64,000 nucleotides of DNA, taken from Ichthyophis bannanicus (taxonomy: Eukaryota > Chordata > Amphibia > Gymnophiona > Ichthyophiidae). The notes beneath the pieces were generated by a model that searched no databases, was not told where the DNA came from, and was given only the letters and a program-made list of their open reading frames with translations. The stretch is taken from NCBI GenBank assembly GCA_033557465.1, contig CM066035.1, positions 905,479,309-905,543,308 on the forward strand. The letters run 5' to 3'. A program made the position numbers and the translations under genes. Shown here in pieces: positions 30,940-45,703 of this stretch; position 1 is the stretch's first letter; every line of letters starts with the position of its first letter.

Positions 30940-31170
30940 TTGATTCAGTTGTGTGGTATATTCTATATGGGTATCTGTTTTCCTGTAGTATGTATTTGAG
31001 CCATTTGTTTTCCTTTTTGTGTCCATAACTACCACAGAACCTCCTTTGGATGCTTGCTAATTTGCAGATGTTTTTTGTAGGATTTTTTTTTAATGGTTGT
31101 ACAGAATATTTTTTTCTAGCTGCTGTGATTTTCATCCTGCATTTTGAGTCTGTCAATTTGTTTTGTCCAC
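30940..31170 (-). pseudogene. LINE linker remnant (upstream part of the old minus-strand LINE)
   Basis: A minus-strand frame (31156-30920) rich in Lys/Arg contains T-A-A-R-K-K-Y-S and I-C-K-L-A-S, like the basic segment between endonuclease and polymerase in L2/CR1-clade LINEs. No catalytic box is present, so this is a weak call supported by order with 13380-13735. Confidence 0.35.
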
Positions 31171-32404
<1,234 letters not shown>

Positions 32405-32788
32405 ATATTATCTCCAGGAACAAGCAGGAATGTAGTCTTCACATATGGGTATGTCGGTACAGACAGAGCCTGCGTGGGAACACTCCCAGCGTCCAATAGG
32501 AAAGCTTTTGGGAGCATCCCACAGTGGCTGCGTGCTGCCTTTCCCAATGGTCCCTCTCCAGTTCTTCGTTTTCTGCGCATATCCTGTCACCGCAGAAAAT
32601 AATTCCCTTCTATTCTTCTTTTTTGTGGTCACGTCTGCCTTCCTTCGACGCTACACAGGTACCACCGCTGGTTCTTTCTTTTTTTTCCAAAAAGAAAAAG
32701 ACCCCTTTCTTCTGGAGTCTTTTCCAGTTCTTTTCTCCTCCGGTGCCACGCGCCATTTTGGGCACTAGGCCCAACTTTTTCCTTTAAA

Positions 32789-34332
32789 ATGGAAAAAAAC
32801 ACTTCAGGCTTTAAAAAGTGTTCCAAGTGTGGCGGTACCATCTCCGTCACTGACACCCATGAGTGGTGCCTCAAATGTTTAGGTCCTGACCACTCTATTT
32901 CAGAGTGTGTTTCCTGTGGAATGATGTCAGAGGGGCCGGCAGAACCGAGCTGCTAAACTTAGCACCCTTTTTCCCTCCAATGCAGCCTCTGTGGCATTGA
33001 CGTCTTCCACCCATGGATCTCGGGTAACTAAACATAAATCTAGCCAGTCCTCAAAGGGTAGATCTCCCTCTAAGCATCGAGATGCCTCTGGCGTAGCCCT
33101 TGAGGGACTTTCACCGGCAAAATTGCCCCGGCGGGAGGCTTCGGCTTCCAAAGCACTAATGGGGCTCCAGGATGTTCTCGAGGCCTCAACCTCGGCAGAA
33201 CTACTGGTGCCATGCTCTGGGGTACCGGCTGCTTCATCCGGTACCGATACCCAAGCATTGGCAGCATCAATAGACCAGAGATTCTTGGCTATTGAACGCA
33301 GTCTGGCGGCTCTACTCACGGCCTCGATGCCCCTGAAACCGCTTCAGACAATTCAACTGGTACCGGTACCGACTGTATTGACATCAGCAGGTATTCTACT
33401 GGGACCGAGTCATGCTTATCCATCTGGTATCGACAAGTCGGTACCGGACCCCTCTGATGCCGACTTCAATTGGTACTGTACCTTGCACGATCACCCGGAT
33501 CGGAGATACTTCGAATCATTGGATGAGTCTGAAGACTCTGAAAGCTCTGTCGATACCAGAGTACTTCTTCCTGAGGATTCTTCTTCTCCTCAGCATAGGA
33601 TGTCTCCACCAGAGGATATGTCCTTTCAGGATTTTATCTGAGATGTGGCTCGAGGTCTTTCCATCCCAGTGGCTCCTGAAAAAAGAGCCTAGGGCAAAGG
33701 AATTAGAAATCCTACAAAACCCTAAAGCTCCCAAGGAGGCAACTACCTTACCAATTCATGAGATCTTGCATGATCTCATGTTAAGGATGTGGGAAACACC
33801 TCTAACCACATCTCCTCACTCTCGAAGACTTGACACCATGTATCAAGTTCCTCCTTGTCCTGTGTTTCAGAAGACTCAGTTACCACATCATTCCATGGTG
33901 GTGGAATCAGCTATGAGAAGGATAAAGAGTGCAAAAAGACATGCATCTAATCCTCCAGGACGTGAGTGTAGGACACTCGACGCCTTTGGACGTCTAACCT
34001 TCCAGGCTTCCATGCTTTCTGCTAGGATCAGTTCCTATATATTATATATGGGAATGTTCCTTAAGGAGGTCACAGGAGATTTAGAGCTTATGAGCCCTCG
34101 CCTTCCTGATAAGAGGCAGGATTTCCTCGCCCTTGTCAAACATGCTCAGGATGTTTCCAAGTTTGTGAATCGTGCAGCCTTTGACTGCTTTGAGTGCATA
34201 AGCAGAACCTCTGCTATTGCCATAGGTGCACGTAGGATTGCCTGGCTCCAGGCATCTGACTTGGAACTTTGGGTACAGGATAAACTAGGGAATATTCCTT
34301 GCACAGGAGAGAATCTCTTTGGCAAGAATTGG
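32789..34332 (+). pseudogene. DIRS-C gag
   Basis: ATG at 32789 opens a frame with K-C-S-K-C-G-G, then W-C-L-K-C-L-G-P-D-H and C-V-S-C-G: paired Cys/His knuckles shared with DIRS-G (58854). Downstream, in other frames, come the Ser/Thr-rich middle (32991-33641) and the conserved block H-H-S-M-V-V-E-S-A-M (33892) with V-Q-D-K-L-G-N near 34276, ending where a SINE inserted. Frameshifts near 32950 and 33640. Likely role: nucleic-acid-binding structural protein. Confidence 0.75.
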
Positions 34333-34515
34333 CAGGTGAGGGCATGACAGTTTGTCTGGTATAGTTAGTGTGTTTCTTGCACTGTCCTTTCTTCCTTTCC
34401 TATTTTACCATGGCGTTCCTTTTCCATAGTTTAGTAGCGTAGACTTTGTAATTTATTGTAAACCGCTTTAATGTTCTGGCCAAAGCGGTATATAAAATGG
34501 AGAAATAAAGATAAT
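34333..34515 (+). repeat. SINE 3' fragment inside DIRS-C gag
   Basis: Contains 'attgtaaaccgcttt' and 'aaagcggtatataaaatgg', the 3' part shared with the SINEs at 12690 and 12983, and ends with an 'aaataaagat' tail. The gag frame matches DIRS-G on both sides, which defines the insertion. The 5' part is not recognised. Confidence 0.55.
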
Positions 34516-34899
34516 GAGAGAGGTGCTGACAATATCACCTTGGATAGATTGTCTAAATCTACAGCTGATCCTGCAAGAACCCATTCTTCAGTAAGAAGAC
34601 GTTTTATCCCTCCTATACCCAGCAGGGGCATCGTTTGGGTCAGTCTGCCCAAAAGGGACAGCAGCAACAACCTAGGCAAAGAAAAACAAAAGCTGCTGAG
34701 CCTCAACCGGCTCAGCAGACTCAGCCTCCACAGGGGTTTTGACTCCTATCTAGAGAACTTTGCCTTCCTGGCCCTGAACGGTTCAGAACCCTCCACCATT
34801 CCAGGAAGGTTATGTCATTTTGCCCCCAGATGGGGTCAGATAACAGCAGAAAATTGGACTCTGTCTTTTGTAAGAGAGGGGTACAAGCTTCATTTCCTC

Positions 34900-36480
34900 C
34901 AGCATGCCCCCTCCTACAATGGTAAGACAGTTCAATTCTCAGACTTCTCTCAATGACCAGTTAGGTCAAGAGGTCACTGTGCTTCTTGCCCAAGGGGCAA
35001 TAGAGGTACCCATTCTCCAACAGGGTACAGGGTTCTACTCCCCCTATTTCCTTATTCCAAAGAAAACAGGACGACACAGTCCCATTTTAGACCTCGAGAA
35101 TTGAACACATTCCAGTTCAAAGAGAAGTTCAAAATGATTTCTCTAGGAACTCTGCTGCCATACCATCAGAGTCAGGATTGGCTTTGTTCTCTAGATCTCA
35201 AGGATGTATACACTCATGTTCTTATCCATCCAACTCATCGAAAGTTCCTTCACTTTCTATTTCAAGGGAAGCACTACCAATACAGGGTTCTTCCTTTTTG
35301 GCTTGGTGTCGGCACCAAGGGTGTTCACAAAATGCATGGCTGTGGTGGCAGCATTTCTTCGCACCCTAGGAATATTTGTCTTCCCTTACTTAGACGACTG
35401 GCTCATTCGAGCCCCTTCAGAGCCAGAGGCCAGGGTTGCGTGCTCTTGCACAATGCGCATCCTTCAGTATTTGGGACTTGTCATAAACTTCCCAAAATCC
35501 AATCTTGCTCCCACTCAGTCTCTAGAGTTTATAGGAGCTCTGCTGGATACCAGACAGACAAGGGCCTACCTTCCACAGGCCCACTGCCTTCGCATTGTGC
35601 AGCTAGCTTCCCAAGCAGTGCTAAAACCTCACCTCACTGCTCAAGAAATGTTACAGTTGCTAGGCCACATGACATCCACCGTGCATGTGGTTCCTTATGC
35701 TCATCTCCATATGAGGGCAGCCCAGTGGACTTTATCCACTCAGTGGGCTCAGGCGTCAGGTTGCCTTTCAGACAAAATAGCAAACTCAGATTGCTTTATT
35801 TTGTCCCTCCAATGGTGGCAATCACCCCATAACCTTTTGGTGGGATCTCCTTTTCAGCAACCCCCAACCCAAGCCACTCTAACAGATGCCTCACAGGTGG
35901 GTTGGGGAGCCCACCTGCAAGGCCTCTCTACCCAGGGTACCTGGACTCCACAGGAAAACTATCTACATATCAATCTCCTGCAACTCAGAGCAATCTTCCT
36001 TGCTCTTCGAGTATTCCACACCCAGCTCAGCTACAAGGCAGTCCTAGTTCAAACGGACAATCAAGTAGCCATGTTCTATGTGAACAAGCAGGGCGGAACA
36101 GGCTATCTGTCGCTATGCAACGAAGCTTTGCAACTGTGGGCCCTCGCCAGAGAGCATCAGATTCATCTCCTTGCGGTGTATCTTCCAGGCATTCAAATCT
36201 CTTGGACAGACAGACTCAGTCGAGTTCTGCTTCCAAACGTATGGTCTCTCCATGGAGACCAGGTGGCCAAAATTTTCCAAATTTGGGGAACCCCGGACAT
36301 AGACCTCTTCGCAAGTCTGCTGAATGCCAAACTTCCCTGGTTCTGTTCCTGAATTCTAGCTCAAGGTTGTCAGTCCAGGGATGCTTTCCTCCTCCATTGG
36401 GGCCAGGACTTCCTGTATGCCTTTCCACCCATTCCCCTAATTCCCAAAACCCTGTTCAAGCTTCAGAGAGATAGAGGTGA
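34900..36480 (+). pseudogene. DIRS-C reverse transcriptase / RNase H / methyltransferase
   Basis: G-F-Y-S-P-Y-F-L-I-P-K near 35031, S-L-D-L-K-D-V-Y at 35190, Y-Q-Y-R-V-L-P-F near 35277, and F-P-Y-L-D-D-W-L-I near 35381 with the catalytic Y-L-D-D intact. RNase H: L-T-D-A-S-Q-V-G-W-G near 35880, L-L-Q-L-R-A-I-F near 35968 where the expected catalytic Glu (L-E-L-R) is Gln, Q-T-D-N-Q-V-A-M near 36051, and T-D-R-L-S-R near 36207. A stop at about 36353 ends the frame early; the DAM-like tract (F-P-P-x-P-L) follows shifted. Breaks near 35100 and 35330. Confidence 0.83.
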
Positions 36481-36481
36481 T

Positions 36482-36870
36482 ATGATTCTCAGCTCCACAT
36501 TGGCTACGACAAGTGTGGTACCCTCTGCTCCTACATCTATCTCAAGCTCCGTCTCTGGAGTTAGGATCTGCTCCAGATCACCTTTCTCAGGAGGACTGGA
36601 TGCTGTGGCATCCCAATCCCCAGTCTCTGCATCTCAGGACCTGGTTGCTGAAAGCCTAGAACTTCACAGTCTTAACCTTTCTCAGCAGGTAAAGGATATC
36701 CTTTATGCTTCCAGGAAGCCTTCCACAAAACGCCATTATGCTTTCAAGTGGAAAAGGTTTACTATATGGTGCTTACAGAAGGGTCTTAACCCTCTTGCGA
36801 TACCTCTGGAATCATTACTGGAGTATCTTCATTTGTCTAATGCAGGGCTTAAGACCAATTCAGTGAGAGT
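36482..36870 (+). pseudogene. DIRS-C tyrosine recombinase, N-terminal part
   Basis: Carries A-S-R-K-P-S-T-K-R-H-Y-A-F-K-W-K-R-F (the DNA-contacting core-binding domain; DIRS-G equivalent near 62733) and L-K-T-N-S-V-R-V-H-L. The frame then runs without interruption into a CR1 fragment, giving one 278-codon chimaeric open frame up to 37318. The recombinase continues at 37485. Confidence 0.8.
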
Positions 36871-37484
36871 TCACCTTGAATATTGTGTGCAATTCTGGTC
36901 GCCGTATCTTAAAAAGGATATAGCGATTTTAGAAAAGGTTCAGAGAAGAGCCACCAAAATGGTAAAGGGGATGGAAGGATACTCCTATGAAGAAAGGCTA
37001 AAAAGGTTAGGGCTCTTTAACCTGGAAAAGAGACGGCTGAGGGGAGATATGATAGAAGTCTATAAATTAATGAACGGAATGGAATGGGTAAACGTAGATA
37101 GATTGTTTACATTATCAGAATATAGAAAGACTAGGGGACATGCAATGAAGCTACAGGGTAAACTATTTAAGACTAGTAAAAGAAAATATTTTTTCACTCA
37201 ACGTGTAATCAAACTCTGGAATTTGTTACCGGAGGATGTAGTAAAGGCTGTTAGTGTAGCTGGGTTTAAAAAAGGTTTGGACAAGTTCCTGGAGGAAAGG
37301 TCCATAAACCATTATTAAGAAGTGACCGAAGATATCAATGCTTGACCCAGTACAAGCATTGTGGAACTTGTGTCTCTTGGGGAAACTGCTAGGTACATAT
37401 GACCTAGATTTTCCACTGTTGGAAACAGAATACTGGGCTTTGGTGGACCTTGGTCTGACCCAGTATGGCATATCTTATGTTATG
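36871..37484 (+). mobile_element. 5'-truncated CR1 fragment in DIRS-C
   Basis: Nearly identical to 24316-24920 of the long CR1 ([11 protein letters not shown], then [13 protein letters not shown]) with its 3' untranslated end 'gaccttggtctgacccagta'. The terminal short repeats are nearly absent. The join at its 5' side falls within CACCTT, a sequence both partners could share, suggesting microhomology at the 5' end of integration. Confidence 0.88.
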
Positions 37485-38290
37485 AGTACTATTGCAGCTT
37501 CTTTCAAGTCTCTCTAAATGGGCAACCTATTTCGTCTCATTCTCTCATAGTGAGATTTGAGAGGCCTTCTTTTAACTAAGCCTCCCATTAAGCCACCACC
37601 GGGACTTAAATTTGGTTCTTGGGCAGCTTATGAAACCGCCTTTTGAACCATTAGCCACTACCTCCTTGAAATTCATTTTCTGGAAGGTCATCTTTCTTAT
37701 TGCAATCACATCAGCACGTCGCAACGGTGAATTGCAAGCGTTGGTGGCTGATCCTCTTTATACAAGGTTCCATCATGATAAGGTAGTCCTTAGGACTCAT
37801 CCACACTTTATGCCAAAGGTGGTGTCACCTTTTCATTTAAACCAAGCGGTTTACCTTCCTGTATTCTTCCCAAGGCCTCATGCCTCAACTGCAGAAAGGA
37901 ATCTTCATACTTTGGATTGTAAAAGGGCTCTGGCCTTTTACTTACAAAGGACACAGCAACATAGGAAGTCCTCTCAACTCTTTGTTGCTTTTGATCCTAG
38001 CCATTTGGGACTTCCAGTCTCCAAAAGAACACTGTCCAACTGGATTGCACAGTGTGTATCTTTTGCCTATGAGAGTAAAAACCTTCCTCTGGAAGGCCAT
38101 GTCACAACTCACAATGTGAGCCATGGTAGCCTCTGGCTCATCTTCACTCTGTGTCTATTTTCGACATCTGCCGAGCAGCTACCTGGGCTTTGTTTCATAC
38201 CTTCACGGCCCATTACTGTTAGTCAAGGACTCCCGCTGGGATGCCTTGTTTGGTCAGGCTGTTCTACAACACCTGTTCCATTCTTAATCA
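37485..38290 (+). pseudogene. DIRS-C tyrosine recombinase, catalytic part, inactivated
   Basis: P-P-F-E-P-L-A near 37630, I-T-S-A-R-R-N-G-E-L-Q-A-L (37706; V-S replaced by N-G beside the first catalytic Arg), F-H-L-N-Q near 37833, D-C-K-R-A-L-A-F-Y near 37914, L-P-V-S-K-R-T-L near 38011. The H-x-x-R box near 38108 is lost (T-H-N-V-S-H) by a frame change, and A-E-Q-L-P-G replaces the D-I-C-R-A-A block. The enzyme cannot be active. Confidence 0.8.
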
Positions 38291-38755
38291 ACTCCTACCC
38301 ACCATCCCTGATAGGATGCCAGAGATCCATGGGGGGAAGTGGAGCCCTTTCACAAGAGCACACAACGTCTGGGGTTTTCTCCCTGGCATCTGCAGCTAGG
38401 GAGTCCCCATATGTGAAGACTACATTCCTGCTTGTTCCAGGAGATAGCATTGTTACTCACCTGTAACAGGTGATCTCTGGGAACAGCAGGAATTTAGTCT
38501 TCACAACCCACCCACCTCTTCTAGGAGTTGTATCTCTCTCTCTTTCCCTCTGTTTTTTGTCTCAGCTTTAAACTCAACTGGAGAGGGACAGTTGGGAAAG
38601 GCGGGAAGGCAGCACGCAAGCGCTGTGCGATGCTCCCAAAAGCTTTCCTATTGGATGCGCGCAGGCTCCGTCTGTACCGACGATACCCAAATGTGAAGAC
38701 TAAATTCCTGCTGTTCCTGGAGATCCTGTTACAGGGGAGTAACTATGCTTTTTAG

Positions 38756-40763
<2,008 letters not shown>

Positions 40764-41010
40764 TAGCAGTATTATAGTTCAGTGATGATTTGATGTATTT
40801 CTGGAAATCTAGTAAACTAAGAAATCACCTTTTCCTTATCGTTCATCCAGTTTAGTCCTCAACCTCTGGGTAGTGAACCTCCTCCTGCAGCTTGGAGACT
40901 GGGCATGTCAAAAACTCATGACATCACTGGATATAGCCTGCTGGTCTCTCCCATCAGCCCCCAGTGTGTCCAGTCTCCATGCAGCAGGAGGACGTAGTGA
41001 GCCTAGCTTC

Positions 41011-43226
41011 TGGACTCACTTGGGGGAACAGATAAGGAGCATTTAGTGTGACATTCTATTCTGATTTTACTTTTAATTCAGTTACCATTGGTTAATTGGC
41101 AATCAGGGATTAGTTCCCTTTAGGAGCAAATTTCCTTATTTACAGTAATTTTAAATTTGAGCCTAGCTCTTTAAATTAGTAGCAGCTCTCGCCTTCCCTC
41201 CTTGTCAGTTATTTTCACTTGCTGCAGGCATTCACCGGTGCGGATCTCTCTCCCTGGACGGTACAGGAGAAAGCTCCGGGACCTGTACAGTCACACTGAA
41301 GCTGTGTGAGACGTAGCTTCTCCGTTGCTGCGGGATTTTAATTTTACTCTGTGGAACCGGCTGAGCGGTCCTCACTGTGGCTGCTGGGCGCTGCTTGAGG
41401 ATCGGATGAATTCAAGGCGGTAGCAGGCTGCGTGGCTTTTGTCATGCAGGTAAGGCCTGCGGGCTCTGTCGGTCTGCTGAGACCTTTTTGCAGCGGCGGC
41501 TGTTCTAGGCGCCAAAATTCGTTGGCAAAGGGGCGACCATTTTCTCTCTAGGTATTTGGACCGCGTGGCGGGAGTTGCAGTGAGCTGCCTGTGTGAGGAA
41601 GACAGGCAGAATAGCTAGATTTTTAGGTCTAGTGTTTCTTTCTTTTGTTTGTAGGTTTTTCGAGGCTCGGGGCTGTTGTCAGTCTTTATTTTTAATTTTG
41701 TTTGTTTTATAGGACAGCAGTTTTGGCATTGATCTCTGATGCTACATGTTCTCTCCCTCCTAATCATGTCTCTGAGGAGCATCTGTTAAGTCCTGGGATA
41801 TTAGGCAAATTGCCAGCTTTTAGGTTCGTCAAGAGAAGAGCCCTAACTTGTAGGTGGAAGGAGGGACAGGCTGGAAGTGTGCTTTTGTGTATTCTGTAGT
41901 GAAAGTTGCCCAAACACTTGTGGTTTCACAGGGGCAGGATCAGGAAACTTTAGGATATAAAAAAATATATAATAATAATGACAGTTAAACTGTCAACCAA
42001 GAAGTGCATGTGCTACGGTCTATGGCCACCAGAGGGCAGCTGGTACACTCAGTAGTGCCTTTTGTGACTGTATGCAGTCATCAGTCAGATTGATCTCTGC
42101 AAGTCAGGGAAGAAATAACCACAGGGCCACCTCATGGGCACTCGGGGGTTAGTGACTAAACAAGCAACTGTAATGTTCTGCAAATCAAGATTGTATGACC
42201 AAGATTTAAAGCTCTTAACTTCTGTATCGTTAGTCGGGCTCTGGTGCCCTAAAGTCCACCGTATGGCAGCGCTGCTCATGAATCACATATAGTATTCAGT
42301 GCCCCCATCCCTGGGGGCGGGGGGTGGTAAAATACAAAATTGTATTCCTCATCAGGTTCACACAGGCAGCAACCTCTAAGACCTCCACTTGCAATGTTGT
42401 AGGTGTATCCCACTGCTATTTATCTGACTGCAGGAAGGCTGGGGCGGTGCCTGTGTGTTTCATAGCTCCACTTAGCATGCCCTTCCCAGGAAATTCTCAT
42501 CTATTTCTAGAGCTTGTGCTGTCAGAGCAGGGCTTTAAGCACTTAGCAAGGGCACTGACCCGTCTGTGCCATCTTTTTAAAGGGCCCGTGCTGAGGGTGA
42601 AGAAAAGGATGTCTAGGTAGCACAATCTGGGGCTTAGCGCTCCAGGGCACTGGAAGGTTTCATTGAGGAAGTCAATGCTCTGTGTATGCTCCATGTATTC
42701 AGCCTATGTTCAAGCGTGCTCACTGCACTGTGTTTGGGTGACAGGTGCTGGGTCACACGTATATGTAGATGTGCATTTTGTATGTGCTCACATTTGCTTA
42801 GGCATGATTTTTGGGTGCACTCTTTGCAGAGTGAGACTGCATTTCTTTCCTCAGACTATTATCAGACTAAGGTAATTTCTCCAGTAATGGGGGGATGTCG
42901 ATTGTAATAAAGTGTGTGAGGTCCTCATGGTGTTACATGGGGTTGGAGATGCAGTCGTGGGATCTGCTGTAGAGAGCCGTCCGGAGGAGCTGCAGTGTCA
43001 GTCACCAGTTTCCCTTTCTCTTTGGGCTTTGCTCCCAGATCCTAGCCCCTCTTTCTCTCTGATGTCCAGGATGCAAGGTCCCCGGCCCACTGGACAATCT
43101 ATTCTTCTGCCAGCATTGAGAAAAGGCTGAGGACTGGGAGAGTGAGAAAGGAAGACCAGGAACCAGCACCAGCTCTGATGTCTCTCCACTGCCAGTGTTT
43201 GCTACGGTCACACATTCCCAGTCAAT
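41011..43226. other. DIRS-D 5' non-coding part and unassigned insert(s)
   Basis: 41011-41700 resembles DIRS leader DNA (GC-rich segments, then a T-rich tract). From about 41900 the sequence no longer follows any DIRS copy; it contains 'ccaccagagggcagctgg' at 42030 and repeated short open frames of no known family. It probably consists of one or more unrecognised insertions that removed gag and most of RT. Confidence 0.4.
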
Positions 43227-43490
43227 TATTTATTTGAGTATACTGATTGCCTACAGGTCAGGGTGGCATACAGTCGATTCGGTATTTCTATTCCTCTTGT
43301 CTCTGAAGGGCTCACAATTTGTTTTGGTACCTGAGGCAGAGGGTTAAGTTGCTTAACGAAGGCCAGAAGCACCACCTGTGGGACCAGAAACCCCAGTTTT
43401 TATGGCCCAAGGTTGGTGGTCTCGATTGGAATTCAAATCCTTGGTCCTCTGGCAACTTGCCTTAACCACTAGGTCGCCCTGCTCCGTGTG
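43227..43490 (-). repeat. tRNA-derived SINE
   Basis: Complement of the SINE seen at 11935-12280: 3' part near 43230-43280, core near 43340-43370, 'ccacctgtgggaccagaaacccc' near 43372, and head with the Pol III box complement to 43484. It is more diverged than the other copies. Confidence 0.65.
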
Positions 43491-43555
43491 AGCTAGCCAT
43501 AGGGCCAGGCGCAGCCTGTTACTTCCAAGGCAGAGACCTTGGGGAGGTTCCGTTC

Positions 43556-43906
43556 ATAAGGATACGAGAAATGCCATACTGGGTCTTTCAGGTCCAGTAT
43601 CCTGTTTCCTAGGGTAGTCAATCCAGGTCTTAAGGACCTGGCTGGTTTCCAAAAAGACGAATAGGCCACTCAATGCTTGTATCGGGGCAAGCGGTGGATT
43701 CATGTATGCTCATATTTTAAGGGTTTCGTTGCATGTACAACAGATGTGACGCTCTGTTGGGTTGTGTGCCTTGTAGAACATCTTGAATTGGTGAAAGTTG
43801 CTATAAAAAAAATAAATTATAATTTTCCAGCTTCTCTCTAATAAAAGGTTATGGACCTTTCCTCCGGGAGCTTGGCCAAAACCTTTGTTAAACTCTGCTA
43901 CATTCG
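43556..43906 (-). mobile_element. CR1 3' end fragment
   Basis: The left part (43560-43690) is the complement of the CR1 3' untranslated end ('aaatgccatactgggtc'), and 43845-43906 is the complement of the coding end ('tatggacctttcctcc'), the same order as 57152-57400. About 150 bp between them is diverged or inserted. It joins directly to DIRS-D RNase H sequence at 43908. Confidence 0.65.
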
Positions 43907-43907
43907 G

Positions 43908-44698
43908 AGATCGTTTCGCGCAAGGCTCTTGGAGCACACAGGAGACCAAGTGGTCAATCAACCGACAGGAAATGCGAGCGATACGCCAGGCGTTGCAGGT
44001 GTTCGAAGCTACGGTGACAGGTCGAGTGGTGTGAGTACTGTCTGACAACTCTGTGGCGGTGGCCTACATCAGTCGGTAGGGCAGAACCAGAAGTGTGGCC
44101 ATAGAGGCCGCGGCAGAGGGTCTGTGTGTGTGGATAGAGCTTTGGCTGCCAGCGTTTTTGGTAGCGCATGTTGCGGGTAAGGACATTGTGATGGCAGATT
44201 TCCTCAGCTGGGAGATGCCAGAGAATGGGGGTGGTATCCGGAGGTGTTCGCACAGATCGGTCGCATATTTTGGACAGCCAGTAATGGACCTCATGGCGGT
44301 GTTTCACTCTGTGTAAACGGTCGCTTCTTCAGCAGGAGGTCGCTTCTTCAGCAGGAGGTCGGAAGGCATTGGCACACTGTTTCAATGGCGGCTGTCATCC
44401 GGTCTTCTCTGTCTTTCCACCAGGGGCACTCATAGGTCGAGTAGTTCTGCGTATCGAAGCGCTCCGGGGAAACGTGTGGTTGGGGGCTTCGGGCTGGCTG
44501 AGGCGCCCGTGGTATGCCTGCCTCATACGGTTGCTCGACGGGAATCCATGGAGGTTTCCGACATTGGAGATTCTGTTGCTACGGAGTTCCCTTCAAATTC
44601 CTCAGGTGCATCTATTTTTGCTTACGGGGTGGCCATTGAAAGGGCAAGCTTAAGGAAAAAGAGTTGCTCGACACCTTGCCGCAAAAAAAAAAGTCCAT
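43908..44698 (+). pseudogene. DIRS-D RNase H / methyltransferase remnant
   Basis: R-F-A-Q-G-S-W-S-T-Q-E-T near 43914, E-M-R-A-I-R near 43972, L-S-D-N-S-V-A-V-A-Y near 44037, G-K-D-I-V-M-A-D-F-L near 44177, F-P-P-G-A-L-I-G-R-V near 44417 and Y-G-V-A-I-E-R-A near 44620. Stops and a duplicated 20-bp segment near 44325-44357 break it. It stops at 44698 where DIRS-E begins; the recombinase continues at 50724. Confidence 0.75.
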
Positions 44699-45703
44699 GT
44701 TCCTTATCGTCACTCCAGTCCAGTCCCTTCACTTCTGGGTTACGCAACCCTTCCAGCAGCTTGGAGGCTGAGCCCAACCTTTTTGGGGATGGAGCGGTAT
44801 AAGTACCACTGGGACCACCCCCAGACTCCAGTATTCTCAGCCTCCAAGCAGCTGGAGGGTTCCGTAAGCCTAGGGCTTACTGGAGTCTCCCTTTTTTTCT
44901 TAAAACTTGTTCTTTAAAATTTAATTTAATTTATTCCTTTAACTTCTCTTGTTTTTGCCTTTTGTTTTAGTTATTTGCCTGCTGTGCCTTTAAATCCAGC
45001 CTGCCTGCTGTTTCCTTCCCTCCTCCCTCCCCCCCCCCCCCCTGGCCGGGCCGGGTGCCGGAGGTGATCGCTGCCTGCAGCAGCGAAGAGGATCGCACAG
45101 CTCCCCTGCTCGCGGCAGAACCGCGGGGTTCCCTGCACTTCCAGGAAGAGAGAAACCGGGGAGGTCTAATCTGCCTCGCGCCGAAGCCCTCCTGTGTGGC
45201 TGAGCGCTTGAGGCACGCCGCACCGGAGGAGCTCCTGCCCGTCCCATTGCAGAGCGGAGGGACGCGCAGTCGAGCTCCGGAGCCCCGATTTCGGCGGCGA
45301 TTGCGGCGGTCTTCTTCAGCGACGCTCGATCCTGAGCGGGGCGGCTGCTTACCGCACCGGTCTGCGCCTAGTCTCCAGATCAAGAGCCTGTCCCGCGGCC
45401 CTGCATGTAGGCTCCACGTGGTCCCGGCCTACCACGTGTGAGCCCAACGACCGGAGGTAGCTGAAAGGGCAGCACGGTCCGGATCTGTTCCTGAAGAAGC
45501 TCTCCAAACAGCAAGTATTAGCCTAAATTGGCTGGGTCTTGTTATACTTGCTTTTATTTTATTCTAATTTTAATTTTAGCGCTAATTTATGTTATTTTAC
45601 GTTTAAGTTTATTTCTTTCGAGTCTTTGTTTGGCAAGGCATTTCTGCTACCTAACTTGCGGAGGGGAGAGCACAGTTAAACCTTTATTAAACCTCCGGCA
45701 GAG

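Larger units (their letters stand above)
32405..38755 (+). mobile_element. DIRS-C: second-lineage DIRS element in RBBP7 intron 2
   Basis: The left end (CTCCAGGAACAAGCAGGAAT ... GTCTTCACATATGGG, 32411-32451) is complementary to 38570-38725, including the block TCCTATTGGATGC near 38648. gag (32789-34332, resuming at 34516), RT/RNase H (34900-36480) and recombinase (36482-36870, 37485-38290) are in order; the internal complementary region is at about 38399-38515 (ACTCACCTGTAACAGGTGAT). A SINE (34333-34515) and a CR1 fragment (36871-37484) are nested. Frame breaks are moderate. It is in sense orientation to the gene. Confidence 0.85.

Noticed and set aside
44990..45383. Minus-strand Gly/Arg-rich open frames
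   Set aside because: Composition effect of the GC-rich DIRS-E leader.
44967..45441. CpG island or RBBP7 promoter/exon 1 in the GC-rich stretch
   Set aside because: It lies downstream of exon 4 and within the DIRS-E leader, so it is element DNA.
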